Source of the DNA: Microbacterium sp. C7(2022)
GTDB lineage: Bacteria > Actinomycetota > Actinomycetes > Actinomycetales > Microbacteriaceae
Length of the DNA stretch: 64,000 nucleotides
NCBI RefSeq assembly: GCF_028823665.1
Contig: NZ_JAPEHV010000005.1
Location: forward strand, 1 to 64,000
Direction: 5' to 3'
Of this stretch, positions 32,559 through 40,391 are shown in pieces. Made by a program: the position numbers and the translations under genes. The stretch's first letter is position 1, and the number at the start of each line of letters is the position of its first letter. The notes below the pieces were generated by a model, which saw only the letters and a list, made by a program, of their open reading frames with translations, was not told the DNA's origin and did no database searches.

Positions 32559-33788
32559 ATGACCGCTTTTCCCGATGGCTTCCTCTGGGGTGCCGCAACC
32601 GCCGGGCACCAGATCGAGGGCAACAACGTCAACAGCGACTGGTGGGCGCGCGAGCAGATGATGCCCGGGATGGAGCTGTCCGGCGACGCCGTCGACAGCT
32701 ACCACCGGTATCGCGAAGACATCCAGCTGCTCGCCGATGCGGGCCTCACCTCGTACCGGTTCAGCCTGGAGTGGTCGCGCATCGAGCCGGTGCGCGGGTA
32801 CTTCTCGAAGGCTGAGCTCGCGCACTACCGCCGCATGATCGAGTTCTGCCTCGACAACGGCGTGACCCCGGTCGTGACGCTCCAGCACTTCACGACCCCG
32901 CAGTGGTTCGCGGCACTCGGCGGCTGGGACGGCCCCGAGGCGCAGGAGCTCTTCTGCGCGTTCGTCGAACAGGCGTGCACGATCCTCGACGGAGTCGAGT
33001 GGGTCGTCACGATGAACGAGCCCAACATGCAGGCCGCCATCATGACGGCGATGCGTCACCTTGCGGCATCCGGCGGCGACTGGACGAGCCCCACGGTCGA
33101 GGCCGAGGGCGACGACGAGAAGAAGCAGACGCACAGCGAGTTCCTCACCTACGCCGACCCCGAGATCGGGCGCATGTTCACCCGCATCCACCACGCGGCA
33201 CGCGAGATCGTGCGCGCACGCACTGGCGCGAAGGTCGGCTGGACGATCGCCGCCGGCGCCTTGACCGCGGCCCCCGGGGGCGAGGAGAAGCTGCTCCAGA
33301 TTCGTCACGGCAAGGAAGACGTGTACTGGGAAGGCAGCCGCGGCGACGACTTCGTCGGTGTGCAGGCCTACAGTTCGCAGGAGGTCGACGCGAACGGGCT
33401 CGTCCCGCACCCGCCGCACCCCGACAACACGCTCGTGGGCACCGCTTTCCGCCCCGACTCGCTCGCGATGGCCGTGCGCCACGCGTGGGAGGTCAGCGAG
33501 CACACGCCGATCATGATCACCGAGAACGGCATCGCCACGGCAGACGACGCCCAGCGCGTCCGCTACACCCGTGAAGCGCTCGAAGGACTGCTCGGCACCA
33601 TCGCCGACGGGATCGACGTGCGCGGCTACCTGCACTGGTCGCTGCTCGACAACTTCGAGTGGGGCCACTGGGAGCCCACGTTCGGCCTCATCGCCGTCGA
33701 CCGCGACACGTTCGTACGCACCCCGAAGCCGAGCCTCGGCTGGCTCGGCGAGGTCGCCAAGCGCAACGCTCTGTCGACGGAGAGCTGA
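32559..33788 (+). CDS. GH1 beta-glucosidase
   Basis: A 409-aa family 1 glycosidase. The N-terminus is FPDGFLWGAATAGHQIEGN. The acid/base is Glu154 (TMNEPN) and the nucleophile Glu322 (ITENG); both are intact. There is no signal peptide. ATG 32559 follows AAGGAG by 7 bases and is preferred to a GTG at 32520 that overlaps the rhamnosidase stop. In this operon it would remove the glucose left after rhamnose is cut from a rutinoside or similar glycoside. Confidence 0.93.
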   Translation: MTAFPDGFLWGAATAGHQIEGNNVNSDWWAREQMMPGMELSGDAVDSYHRYREDIQLLADAGLTSYRFSLEWSRIEPVRGYFSKAELAHYRRMIEFCLDNGVTPVVTLQHFTTPQWFAALGGWDGPEAQELFCAFVEQACTILDGVEWVVTMNEPNMQAAIMTAMRHLAASGGDWTSPTVEAEGDDEKKQTHSEFLTYADPEIGRMFTRIHHAAREIVRARTGAKVGWTIAAGALTAAPGGEEKLLQIRHGKEDVYWEGSRGDDFVGVQAYSSQEVDANGLVPHPPHPDNTLVGTAFRPDSLAMAVRHAWEVSEHTPIMITENGIATADDAQRVRYTREALEGLLGTIADGIDVRGYLHWSLLDNFEWGHWEPTFGLIAVDRDTFVRTPKPSLGWLGEVAKRNALSTES

Positions 33789-33792
33789 ACCG

Positions 33793-34590
33793 ATGAACAT
33801 CGCAGGCAAGACGTTCGTCGTCACCGGGGCTGGTAACGGCATCGGTCGCGAAGTGACGCTCCAGCTCCTCGGTGCGGGCGCATCCGTCGCCGGTGTCGAC
33901 CTCAACGCCGAAGGGCTCGAGAAGACGGCGGCGCTCGCCGCAGCGGGGGAGCGGTTCTCGGCTCACACGGTGAACATCACCGATCGGGATGCCGTGGAGG
34001 CACTTCCTTCGGCCGTTGCCGAAGCCCACGGCCCGGCGGACGGCGTCATCAACGTCGCCGGTGTCATCCAGAAGTTCGTGAAGGTCGACGATTTGCCTTA
34101 CTCGGAGATCGAGAAGGTCATGAACGTGAACTTCTGGGGAACCATGAACATGGTCAAGTCGTTCCTCCCGGTGCTCACCTCGCGCCCGGAAGCGGCCCTG
34201 GTAAACGTGGCCAGCATGGGTGCGTACGCGCCCGTGCCCGGGCAAGCCGTTTACGGGGCGTCGAAGGCCGCCGTGAAGGTGCTCACCGAGGCGCTCTATG
34301 CGGAACTGCTCGACACGTCGGTCGCGGTCACGATCATCTTCCCGGGCGCGATCGGCACCGACATCGCCGCGAACTCGGGTGTCGCTCTGTCGGGTGGGTC
34401 GCAAGACGCCCCGGCATACAAGACCACCCCGCCGTCTACCGCGGCGGCCGTGATCGTCGACGCCGTGATCAAGGGCAAGTACCGCGCCACGATCGGCAGC
34501 GACGCGGCGGCGATGGACAAGCTGTCGCGCCTCAGCCCGAAGCGCGCGACGACGCTCATCGCCAAGCAGATGGGTGCGCTGCTCAACTGA
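33793..34590 (+). CDS. SDR family oxidoreductase
   Basis: A 265-aa short-chain dehydrogenase. It has the NAD(P)-binding TGAGNGIG motif (residues 12-19), NVAG, catalytic Ser (NVASMGAYAPV) and YGASK (Tyr and Lys). ATG 33793 lies 4 bases after the GH1 stop. An Asp at the end of strand 2 (VDLNAEG) suggests NAD rather than NADP. The substrate is unknown; the operon makes oxidation of a released sugar or aglycone plausible. Confidence 0.88.
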   Translation: MNIAGKTFVVTGAGNGIGREVTLQLLGAGASVAGVDLNAEGLEKTAALAAAGERFSAHTVNITDRDAVEALPSAVAEAHGPADGVINVAGVIQKFVKVDDLPYSEIEKVMNVNFWGTMNMVKSFLPVLTSRPEAALVNVASMGAYAPVPGQAVYGASKAAVKVLTEALYAELLDTSVAVTIIFPGAIGTDIAANSGVALSGGSQDAPAYKTTPPSTAAAVIVDAVIKGKYRATIGSDAAAMDKLSRLSPKRATTLIAKQMGALLN

Positions 34591-34645
34591 GCGCCGCTGC
34601 CCTCACCCCCCACTTCGCTGATTGTCAGCACGCAAAGGAGCACAC

Positions 34646-35479
34646 ATGTCTTTCCCGTTCGCCGATGTCTCGGACCGCCCGCTCTCTGACCTTCTCTCGC
34701 TCGCGGGGCGCCGCGCGGTCGTCACCGGCGCCGCCCAGGGCCTCGGCAAGGCCATCGCCGCACGTCTCGCCGAAGCCGGCGCCGACCTTCTTCTCATCGA
34801 TCTCAACGAGGATGCCGCCGGCGCGGCAGCCACGGAGCTCGCTGACCGCTACGGTGTTCGCGTCGTGAGCACCCAGGCCGATGTGGCGGATGCGGCATCC
34901 GTCGCTGCTGCGGCTGACTTCGCGGTCGCCGAACTCGGCGGGATCGACGTGTGGGTCAACAACGCCGGAATCTTCCCCAACGCACCCGTGACGATGATGC
35001 CCGACGAGATGTGGGACGCGACGTTCGCGGTCAACGCGCGAGGGGTGTTCCTCGGCGCACGGGAGGCCGCGAAGCGCATGTCGCCCGAGGGGCCGGGTGG
35101 CGTCATCGTGAACATCATCTCGACCGCGGGCGTGCAGGTCGCGTTCCCGGGTATGGCCGCCTACGTCGGGTCGAAGCATGCGGCGCTCGGAATGACGAAG
35201 TCGCTTGCCGTTGACCTCGCTCCGCTGGGCATTCGGGTGCTCGGCGTTGCACCCAGCTTCGTGCCGACCGAGGGCAACCTGGCTGCGGCCAAGGCGGGCG
35301 CCGAGGCTGCGGCCGCGGCGGGGATCGAGATGCCCCCGCTCGAGGTGATGAACAAGAGCATGATCGGACGCATGGGCACCCCCGACGACATCGCCCGAGT
35401 CGTGCTGTTCGCCGCCAGCGACCTGTCGATGATCATGACGGGCAGCACGCTCATGGCTGACGCCGGCGAGACTCTCTGA
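34646..35479 (+). CDS. SDR family oxidoreductase
   Basis: A 277-aa classical SDR. TGAAQGLG binds the cofactor, LIDLNED suggests NAD preference, then NNAGIFPN, IISTAGVQV (Ser) and YVGSK (Tyr/Lys). ATG 34646 follows AAAGGAG by 6 bases. It is clearly different from the preceding SDR, so the operon carries two separate oxidation or reduction steps. Members of this type include sugar dehydrogenases, which would allow a non-phosphorylated route for rhamnose, but that is inference. Confidence 0.88.
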   Translation: MSFPFADVSDRPLSDLLSLAGRRAVVTGAAQGLGKAIAARLAEAGADLLLIDLNEDAAGAAATELADRYGVRVVSTQADVADAASVAAAADFAVAELGGIDVWVNNAGIFPNAPVTMMPDEMWDATFAVNARGVFLGAREAAKRMSPEGPGGVIVNIISTAGVQVAFPGMAAYVGSKHAALGMTKSLAVDLAPLGIRVLGVAPSFVPTEGNLAAAKAGAEAAAAAGIEMPPLEVMNKSMIGRMGTPDDIARVVLFAASDLSMIMTGSTLMADAGETL

Positions 35480-35484
35480 CCGCA

Positions 35485-36351
35485 ATGCCTGCCACCCACC
35501 GGCCGCTGCGCGCGATCCAGCAGATTCAGATCGGGCGGGTCGCATCCTCCGAAGACCAGGCACGCGAAACCCTCGCGCGCCTGGTTTCGGCGGGGTTCGA
35601 GGGGATAGAGCTCAACGGCTTCATGACCCGGCCGACGCCGCTGTTCGTGCGCGCCCTCACGAAGGTCGCAGGGATGCCGGTGGGCGGCGGCGGACGACTG
35701 GATTGGCCGCGCCTGGTGCGCGGCTCGGGCTTGTCGGTCGTTGCGCTCCACGAAGACCTCGGGACCATCGAGCGAGAGCCGGCCGCCGTCGTGGCGCGGG
35801 CCGTCGAGTACGGCACCCGCAACATCGTTGTCACCGGCATGTACCGCTTTGACTACTCGGACGAAACGGCCGTCGACGCCCTCGCCCAGCGACTGAACGC
35901 TGCCGGCCGAAACCTCGCCGGTGACGGCATCCGTCTGAGTTATCACAACCACACCGCCGAGTTCCGGCGGCTGGCTTCCGGTGGCACCGCGTTTGCCAGG
36001 CTCGCAGAGCGAACGGATGCCGAGGCCGTGGCGTTCGAACTCGATTGCTTTTGGGCCGTCACCGCTGGCGCCGATCCGTTGGCTTTGCTCGACCGCCTCG
36101 GCGAGCGCGTGCGTCTTCTCCACCTGACCGATCGCGGATCGCGGCTTGCCGGGGCGACGATGACGCCCATCGTGAAGGTCGACAGTGTCGAGCTCGGCAG
36201 CGGGAACATGCCCATCGACGAGATCATCCAGCGCGCGACAGCCCTGCGTGTGGAAGCAGTGATCCTCGAAACCCACAAGAACTGGATCGGCGGCTCGCCG
36301 CTGCGCAGTGCTGAGCTCAGCGCCGAGGTACTGCGGCGCACGTTGCCGTGA
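35485..36351 (+). CDS. Sugar phosphate isomerase/epimerase-type TIM barrel
   Basis: A 288-aa AP endonuclease-2/xylose isomerase-like TIM barrel. Metal-ligand-type residues appear in GIELNGF, VALHEDL, LSYHNHTAEF, AFELDCFWAV and ILETHKNW. Members act as sugar isomerases, epimerases or inosose dehydratases. It lies 5 bases after the second SDR, in the same operon. The YHNHTAEF and ELDCFW strings are typical of the branch found beside Gfo/Idh/MocA dehydrogenases, as here. Confidence 0.85.
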   Translation: MPATHRPLRAIQQIQIGRVASSEDQARETLARLVSAGFEGIELNGFMTRPTPLFVRALTKVAGMPVGGGGRLDWPRLVRGSGLSVVALHEDLGTIEREPAAVVARAVEYGTRNIVVTGMYRFDYSDETAVDALAQRLNAAGRNLAGDGIRLSYHNHTAEFRRLASGGTAFARLAERTDAEAVAFELDCFWAVTAGADPLALLDRLGERVRLLHLTDRGSRLAGATMTPIVKVDSVELGSGNMPIDEIIQRATALRVEAVILETHKNWIGGSPLRSAELSAEVLRRTLP

Positions 36352-36395
36352 TCTTTGAGTGCCCGACGCTACGTATCTGAACGAAAGGAGCAACG

Positions 36396-37376
36396 ATGCT
36401 CGCATGGGGAATCATCGGCACAGGAGATATCTCGGAGCGGGTGATCGCAGATCTCACCGGGCTGCCGGGGGTGCGGATCACCGCGGTGTGGGGGAGGACC
36501 GCCGAACGCGCAGACGAATTTGCGCGGTCGCACGGAATCCCGTTCGCGACGGCGTCGCGCGACGAGCTTCTCGCGCGCGCAGACGTCGACGTGGTCTACA
36601 TCGCCACGCCAGCGCACACGCACGCCGACATCGCCATCGAGGCGCTCGCGGCCGGCAAACACGTGCTCATCGAGAAGCCGATCGCCACGAGTGCGGATGA
36701 TGCGGCGCGTGTGTACGCGGCGGCAACGGCGGCAGGCCGTTTCGCAATGGAGGCGATGTGGATGCGGTTCAACCCGCTCCATGTCGAGGTCCTCGACCGC
36801 ATTCGCGACGGAGCGCTCGGCGAGATCAGCAGCGTCCGTGCAAGCTTCGGGACGCCCTTTCAGGCGCGCGGTCGAGTCCTCACGCCGGCGCAGAGCGGAA
36901 GCATCCTGCGCGATCGCGGGATCTATCCGGTGACATTCGCGCATTGGTTCCTCGGCGCCCCGGAGTCGATCGTGGCGACGGGGGTCTTCGATGAGGGCGT
37001 CGACATCGACGGGCACACCACGACGGAGCACGGCGCGGCATTCGCGCAGCTCGCGTGGTCGGGCATCCGATTCCTCGATCTCACCGCGACGGTCAGCGGG
37101 GAGTACGGCTGGATCACGATCGACCCCATGTTCTGGGCCGGGTCCCGCGCCCGCGTGCACGCGGGCTCGGTGCAGAAGATCTTCGGCTCACCCGAGATGG
37201 TCGAGCACCCCCGGGAGGGGAACGGGTACGGGCCGATCCTTGCCGCAGTCACCGAGGCAATCGGCCGCGGTGAACTCGAGCACCCATGGCACACGCACGC
37301 CGAATCCCTCGCCATCACCCGCACTCTCGACGCGGTGCTGGCGACGATGACCGCCACAGCCAGAAGTGTGCGGTAG
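36396..37376 (+). CDS. Gfo/Idh/MocA family oxidoreductase
   Basis: A 326-aa NAD(P)-dependent dehydrogenase. The Rossmann motif is WGIIGTGDISERV, then VDVVYIATPAHTHAD and HVLIEKPIA with the conserved EKP lysine. AMWMRFNPLH resembles the dihydrodiol/D-xylose dehydrogenase branch. AAAGGAG precedes ATG 36396 by 6 bases. It is the last gene of the TetR-controlled run. With the isomerase-like gene it may process an unusual or keto sugar. Confidence 0.88.
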   Translation: MLAWGIIGTGDISERVIADLTGLPGVRITAVWGRTAERADEFARSHGIPFATASRDELLARADVDVVYIATPAHTHADIAIEALAAGKHVLIEKPIATSADDAARVYAAATAAGRFAMEAMWMRFNPLHVEVLDRIRDGALGEISSVRASFGTPFQARGRVLTPAQSGSILRDRGIYPVTFAHWFLGAPESIVATGVFDEGVDIDGHTTTEHGAAFAQLAWSGIRFLDLTATVSGEYGWITIDPMFWAGSRARVHAGSVQKIFGSPEMVEHPREGNGYGPILAAVTEAIGRGELEHPWHTHAESLAITRTLDAVLATMTATARSVR

Positions 37377-37390
37377 GCGCGATGCGCGCC

Positions 37391-37425
37391 GAAACGGTGC
37401 TGTTCGTGGCCATTCGGTTCTATTC
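37391..37425. promoter_or_regulatory. AraC operator-like site upstream of GPH symporter
   Basis: GAAACGGTGCTGTTCGTG, 9 variable bases, then TTCTATTC. The same two blocks with the same 27-base register occur at 40264-40297, beside the AraC gene. A -10-like TAGCAT follows at 37445-37450. No other part of the surrounding gap is conserved between the two places. Confidence 0.72.
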
Positions 37426-37525
37426 GAGCGTCGATTCGTCGACTTAGCATTGCCGACGTCTCAGGTGGACGGTGGATCGATTTCCGTCGTCGGCCGTGAG
37501 AAAATCCCGAAGGAGTGTGAACGCG

Positions 37526-39022
37526 ATGGCGCGTAACCCGAAGCTGACAGCCAGCGAAGTCGACGGCGTGGCGTACCGACGCGCCCGCACCTGGGAGATC
37601 GCGTTCTCCCAGTTGAACAACGGCTCAGCCATGATTTTCTACGTGCTTGTCGGTTTGATGAGCTATCTGCAGAACGCCGGCTACGGCATCGCCGTGGCGG
37701 TTGCCGGCATCATCCTCACGGTCACCCGAGTGTTTGACGGGGTGATCGATCCGCTGCTGGCACTGGTGATCGAGAAGGTGCGGTTCGGCTTCGGAAAGCT
37801 CCGCTTCTTCATGCTGACGGGCTGGGTGATTCGTTCACTCGCCATCCTCATGCTGTTCGTGTGGGGCTCCGACGCGGGTCTCGGAGCGGTGTTCTTCATC
37901 GCCGTGTACCTGGTGTACATCGTCGGATCCTCGATGAACGACATCGCCGGCCAGATGTCGGGTCCGGTTCTCACCAACGATCCGCGTCAACGACCCACGG
38001 TGCAAGTCTGGGCGACGGTGTACTCGTACCTCATTCCCTCGATATTCACGATCATCTCGACGGTGGTCTTCCTGCCCCGGCACGGAAACGAGTTCACGGT
38101 GGCGATGCTCAGCGAGACGGCGATGACCTACGTCGCCTGCTCACTGGTGTTCCAAATCCTTGCGTGCATCGGTGTCGCTCGAGTGGACAAGCCCGAGAGC
38201 TTCGCGCACACGTCGGTCACGCGCGAGAAGGCCGCAGTCACGGTGCGCGACATGTGGAACGTGCTCGCCCACAACGGTTCGTTCCAGCGCTACCTCATCA
38301 GCGGTGCGTCCGACAAGCTGGCGCAATCGGTGCGTTCGCAGGCTGTCATCGGCACCCTGATGTGGGGCATTCTGCTCGGCAACATGCAGCTCGGTACGGT
38401 GCTGAGCCTCATCGCGATTCTGCCGGGCATCGTCTTTGCGATCTTTGGCGCGCGTTTCACCGGCAAGCGTGGTTCCAAGGCGGCGACGGTGACATGGACG
38501 TGGATCTGCCTGATCCTCGCCGCCGTACTCGCCGTGTTCTGCCTCGTCGTCGACATGCGTTCGGTTCTCGGCAGTCTGCCGCTCGCCATCGGTTTCTTCC
38601 TTGTGTACCTGTTGCTCAATGGCGCATCCATGGTCGTCACGGTGGCATCGGGTGCCATGCGGGCCGACATCATCGACTATGAACTCGACCGGTCGGGCAA
38701 GTTCCTGCCCGCGACGGTGACGGCGACCTACAACATCGTGGATCAGATCATCTCGTCCCTCGGCTCAACGCTGGCGCTGGGCGCGGTCGCGCTGATTGGG
38801 TTCAGCGTGGTGATGCCTCAGCCCACTGACAGCCCGACACCCGAGATTCTCTTCATGACGATGCTGCTCTTCTTCGGGTTGCCGATCCTTGGATGGATTT
38901 GCACGCTCATCGCGATGCGCGGTTACAAGCTCGACCGCCTCGAAATGGTCGAAGTGCAAAAGCGCGTCGCCGGTCGCAAGGCCGAGCTGCAGGCGGAGAC
39001 CCCCGCCGAAGCGACCGTCTGA
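37526..39022 (+). CDS. GPH-family glycoside:cation symporter
   Basis: A 498-aa transporter with about 12 helices. The N-terminal RARTWEIAFSQLNNGSAM and the RVFDGVIDPLLALVIEK loop (D-x3-DP motif) identify the glycoside-pentoside-hexuronide family. ADIIDYELDRSGKF is a second conserved loop. ATG 37526 is preceded by AAGGAG at 10 bases. It is convergent with the AraC gene and shares its operator motif, so it most likely imports the glucuronide or galactoside that the GH2 enzyme cleaves. Confidence 0.9.
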   Translation: MARNPKLTASEVDGVAYRRARTWEIAFSQLNNGSAMIFYVLVGLMSYLQNAGYGIAVAVAGIILTVTRVFDGVIDPLLALVIEKVRFGFGKLRFFMLTGWVIRSLAILMLFVWGSDAGLGAVFFIAVYLVYIVGSSMNDIAGQMSGPVLTNDPRQRPTVQVWATVYSYLIPSIFTIISTVVFLPRHGNEFTVAMLSETAMTYVACSLVFQILACIGVARVDKPESFAHTSVTREKAAVTVRDMWNVLAHNGSFQRYLISGASDKLAQSVRSQAVIGTLMWGILLGNMQLGTVLSLIAILPGIVFAIFGARFTGKRGSKAATVTWTWICLILAAVLAVFCLVVDMRSVLGSLPLAIGFFLVYLLLNGASMVVTVASGAMRADIIDYELDRSGKFLPATVTATYNIVDQIISSLGSTLALGAVALIGFSVVMPQPTDSPTPEILFMTMLLFFGLPILGWICTLIAMRGYKLDRLEMVEVQKRVAGRKAELQAETPAEATV

Positions 39023-39038
39023 CGATCGAGCGGCCTCG

Positions 39039-40256
39039 TCATCTCGCGTGGAGATCGCGGTACGCGGTGGGCGTCATGCCGTACTCGGCGCGGAACACCT
39101 TGACGAAGTAGTTCGCGTCGTCGTAGCCGACGAACATCGCGATATCGCGCACGCTTTGTGAGGTCGTGGCCAGAAGGCGCGCGGCACGTTCGGCGCGACG
39201 CTGGGCGACATAGCCTGCCACCGTCGTGCCGGTCGCTTCTTTGAAGCGACGCGCGAGGGTCGAGGTCGACACTCCGAGACTCTCGGCGAGTTCGGCCGTG
39301 GAGGGGTGGTGGCTCAGGTGCAGATCGATTTCGTCGGTGACTCGACGCACGAGTGACGGGTAGCCGCGTTGGCGGTGGCGCCTCACCGCCTCGCAGAAGT
39401 CAGTGACCATCTGCGAGATGAAGCCGAGGGTGCGGCGCGGGTCGGAGGTATGGCCCACCCGGTGCAGGCGCTGGGCGTACTCCTGCGAGATCGCGTCGAT
39501 CGTCACCGGGGGAACGCTGCCGCGCTGCGCCGCGACACGCGCCATGATGCGGAGGATCGTCGCGCCAAGAAAGGGCGTGTTGAGATACCCGGTGATGCGC
39601 GGCATCCCTGATAGTCCCTGCAACGCGGCCAGTGCCCGGTCGGTGGCTCCCTCGGCCACCGCGTCCATGAAGTCCTGTTCGTACCGGTAGCGCTCCTCGA
39701 TCACGGCGAACGACCCGGATTGCGGGAGGTCGCCGTGACCGGGTGCGATCGTGCCGCCCTCGGCTTTGACATGCTGCAGTGCGCCGAGCGCGTCGTCGTG
39801 GCCTGCGGCTCGCAGTACCGCCGTGGCACTGCGGTGCACGTACTCGGCGTCCACGATGGCGTACCGGGTGCGGTAGAGCTTGTACAGCGACAAGTAGGCG
39901 GTCGGAATGGCGAGCCTGCTCATCACCTCTTCGGCGGTTCCCGGATACATCTGCGCGTGCGTGTAGGGGCCGATGAGGAGAAGTTGGTCGTCCCAACGCA
40001 CGACGGCCACCGCCATGCCGAGTGGCTCTTCGATCTCGTGCACCACGTGCGCGGGCATCCCGTCGATGAACCCGCGCAAGGCGGCTGCCGTGAAGGCAGG
40101 TTGAATCTGCGGGTCGAGGCAGTGCGCGTCTTCGAACGCTGCCAACGTGGCGGCGACGTCGGTGGTGACCGTCACCGGCGAGCTCAGCACCTGACGGAGC
40201 GCCTCGACGATGGGGGCGAGGGTTTCGGTGGGCATTCTCGGGTCCGAGTTCGACAT
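39039..40256 (-). CDS. AraC family transcriptional regulator
   Basis: A 405-aa regulator. The N-terminal 280 residues form a ligand-sensing domain without known signature (YTHAQMYPGT, EERYRYEQDFMDAV). The last 100 residues are an AraC double HTH: HPSTAELAESLGVSTSTLAR and SVRDIAMFVGYDDANYFVKV, ending FRAEYGMTPTAYR. It lies between the GPH symporter (convergent) and the GH2 gene (divergent). A repeated sequence motif upstream of both transport and hydrolase genes is its likely binding site, probably activating them with a uronate-type inducer. Confidence 0.9.
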   Translation of the reverse strand: MSNSDPRMPTETLAPIVEALRQVLSSPVTVTTDVAATLAAFEDAHCLDPQIQPAFTAAALRGFIDGMPAHVVHEIEEPLGMAVAVVRWDDQLLLIGPYTHAQMYPGTAEEVMSRLAIPTAYLSLYKLYRTRYAIVDAEYVHRSATAVLRAAGHDDALGALQHVKAEGGTIAPGHGDLPQSGSFAVIEERYRYEQDFMDAVAEGATDRALAALQGLSGMPRITGYLNTPFLGATILRIMARVAAQRGSVPPVTIDAISQEYAQRLHRVGHTSDPRRTLGFISQMVTDFCEAVRRHRQRGYPSLVRRVTDEIDLHLSHHPSTAELAESLGVSTSTLARRFKEATGTTVAGYVAQRRAERAARLLATTSQSVRDIAMFVGYDDANYFVKVFRAEYGMTPTAYRDLHAR

Positions 40257-40263
40257 TGATGCA

Positions 40264-40297
40264 GAAACAGTGCTGTTCGTGCGTTACCAGTTCTATC
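40264..40297. promoter_or_regulatory. AraC operator-like site between araC-type gene and GH2
   Basis: GAAACAGTGCTGTTCGTG, 9 variable bases, then TTCTATC, matching 37391-37425 in both blocks and spacing. A -10-like TAGCGT stands at 40317-40322, facing the GH2 gene. It lies 8 bases before the AraC start, so it could also autoregulate. Confidence 0.72.
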
Positions 40298-40391
40298 ATC
40301 CGTGCGATCGAGCCCCTAGCGTGAGATGAGCCCGGCATCCGCGCCGAGCGCCGGCATCCCGCCGAACATTGTGCGCCGAAGGAGACCACAC

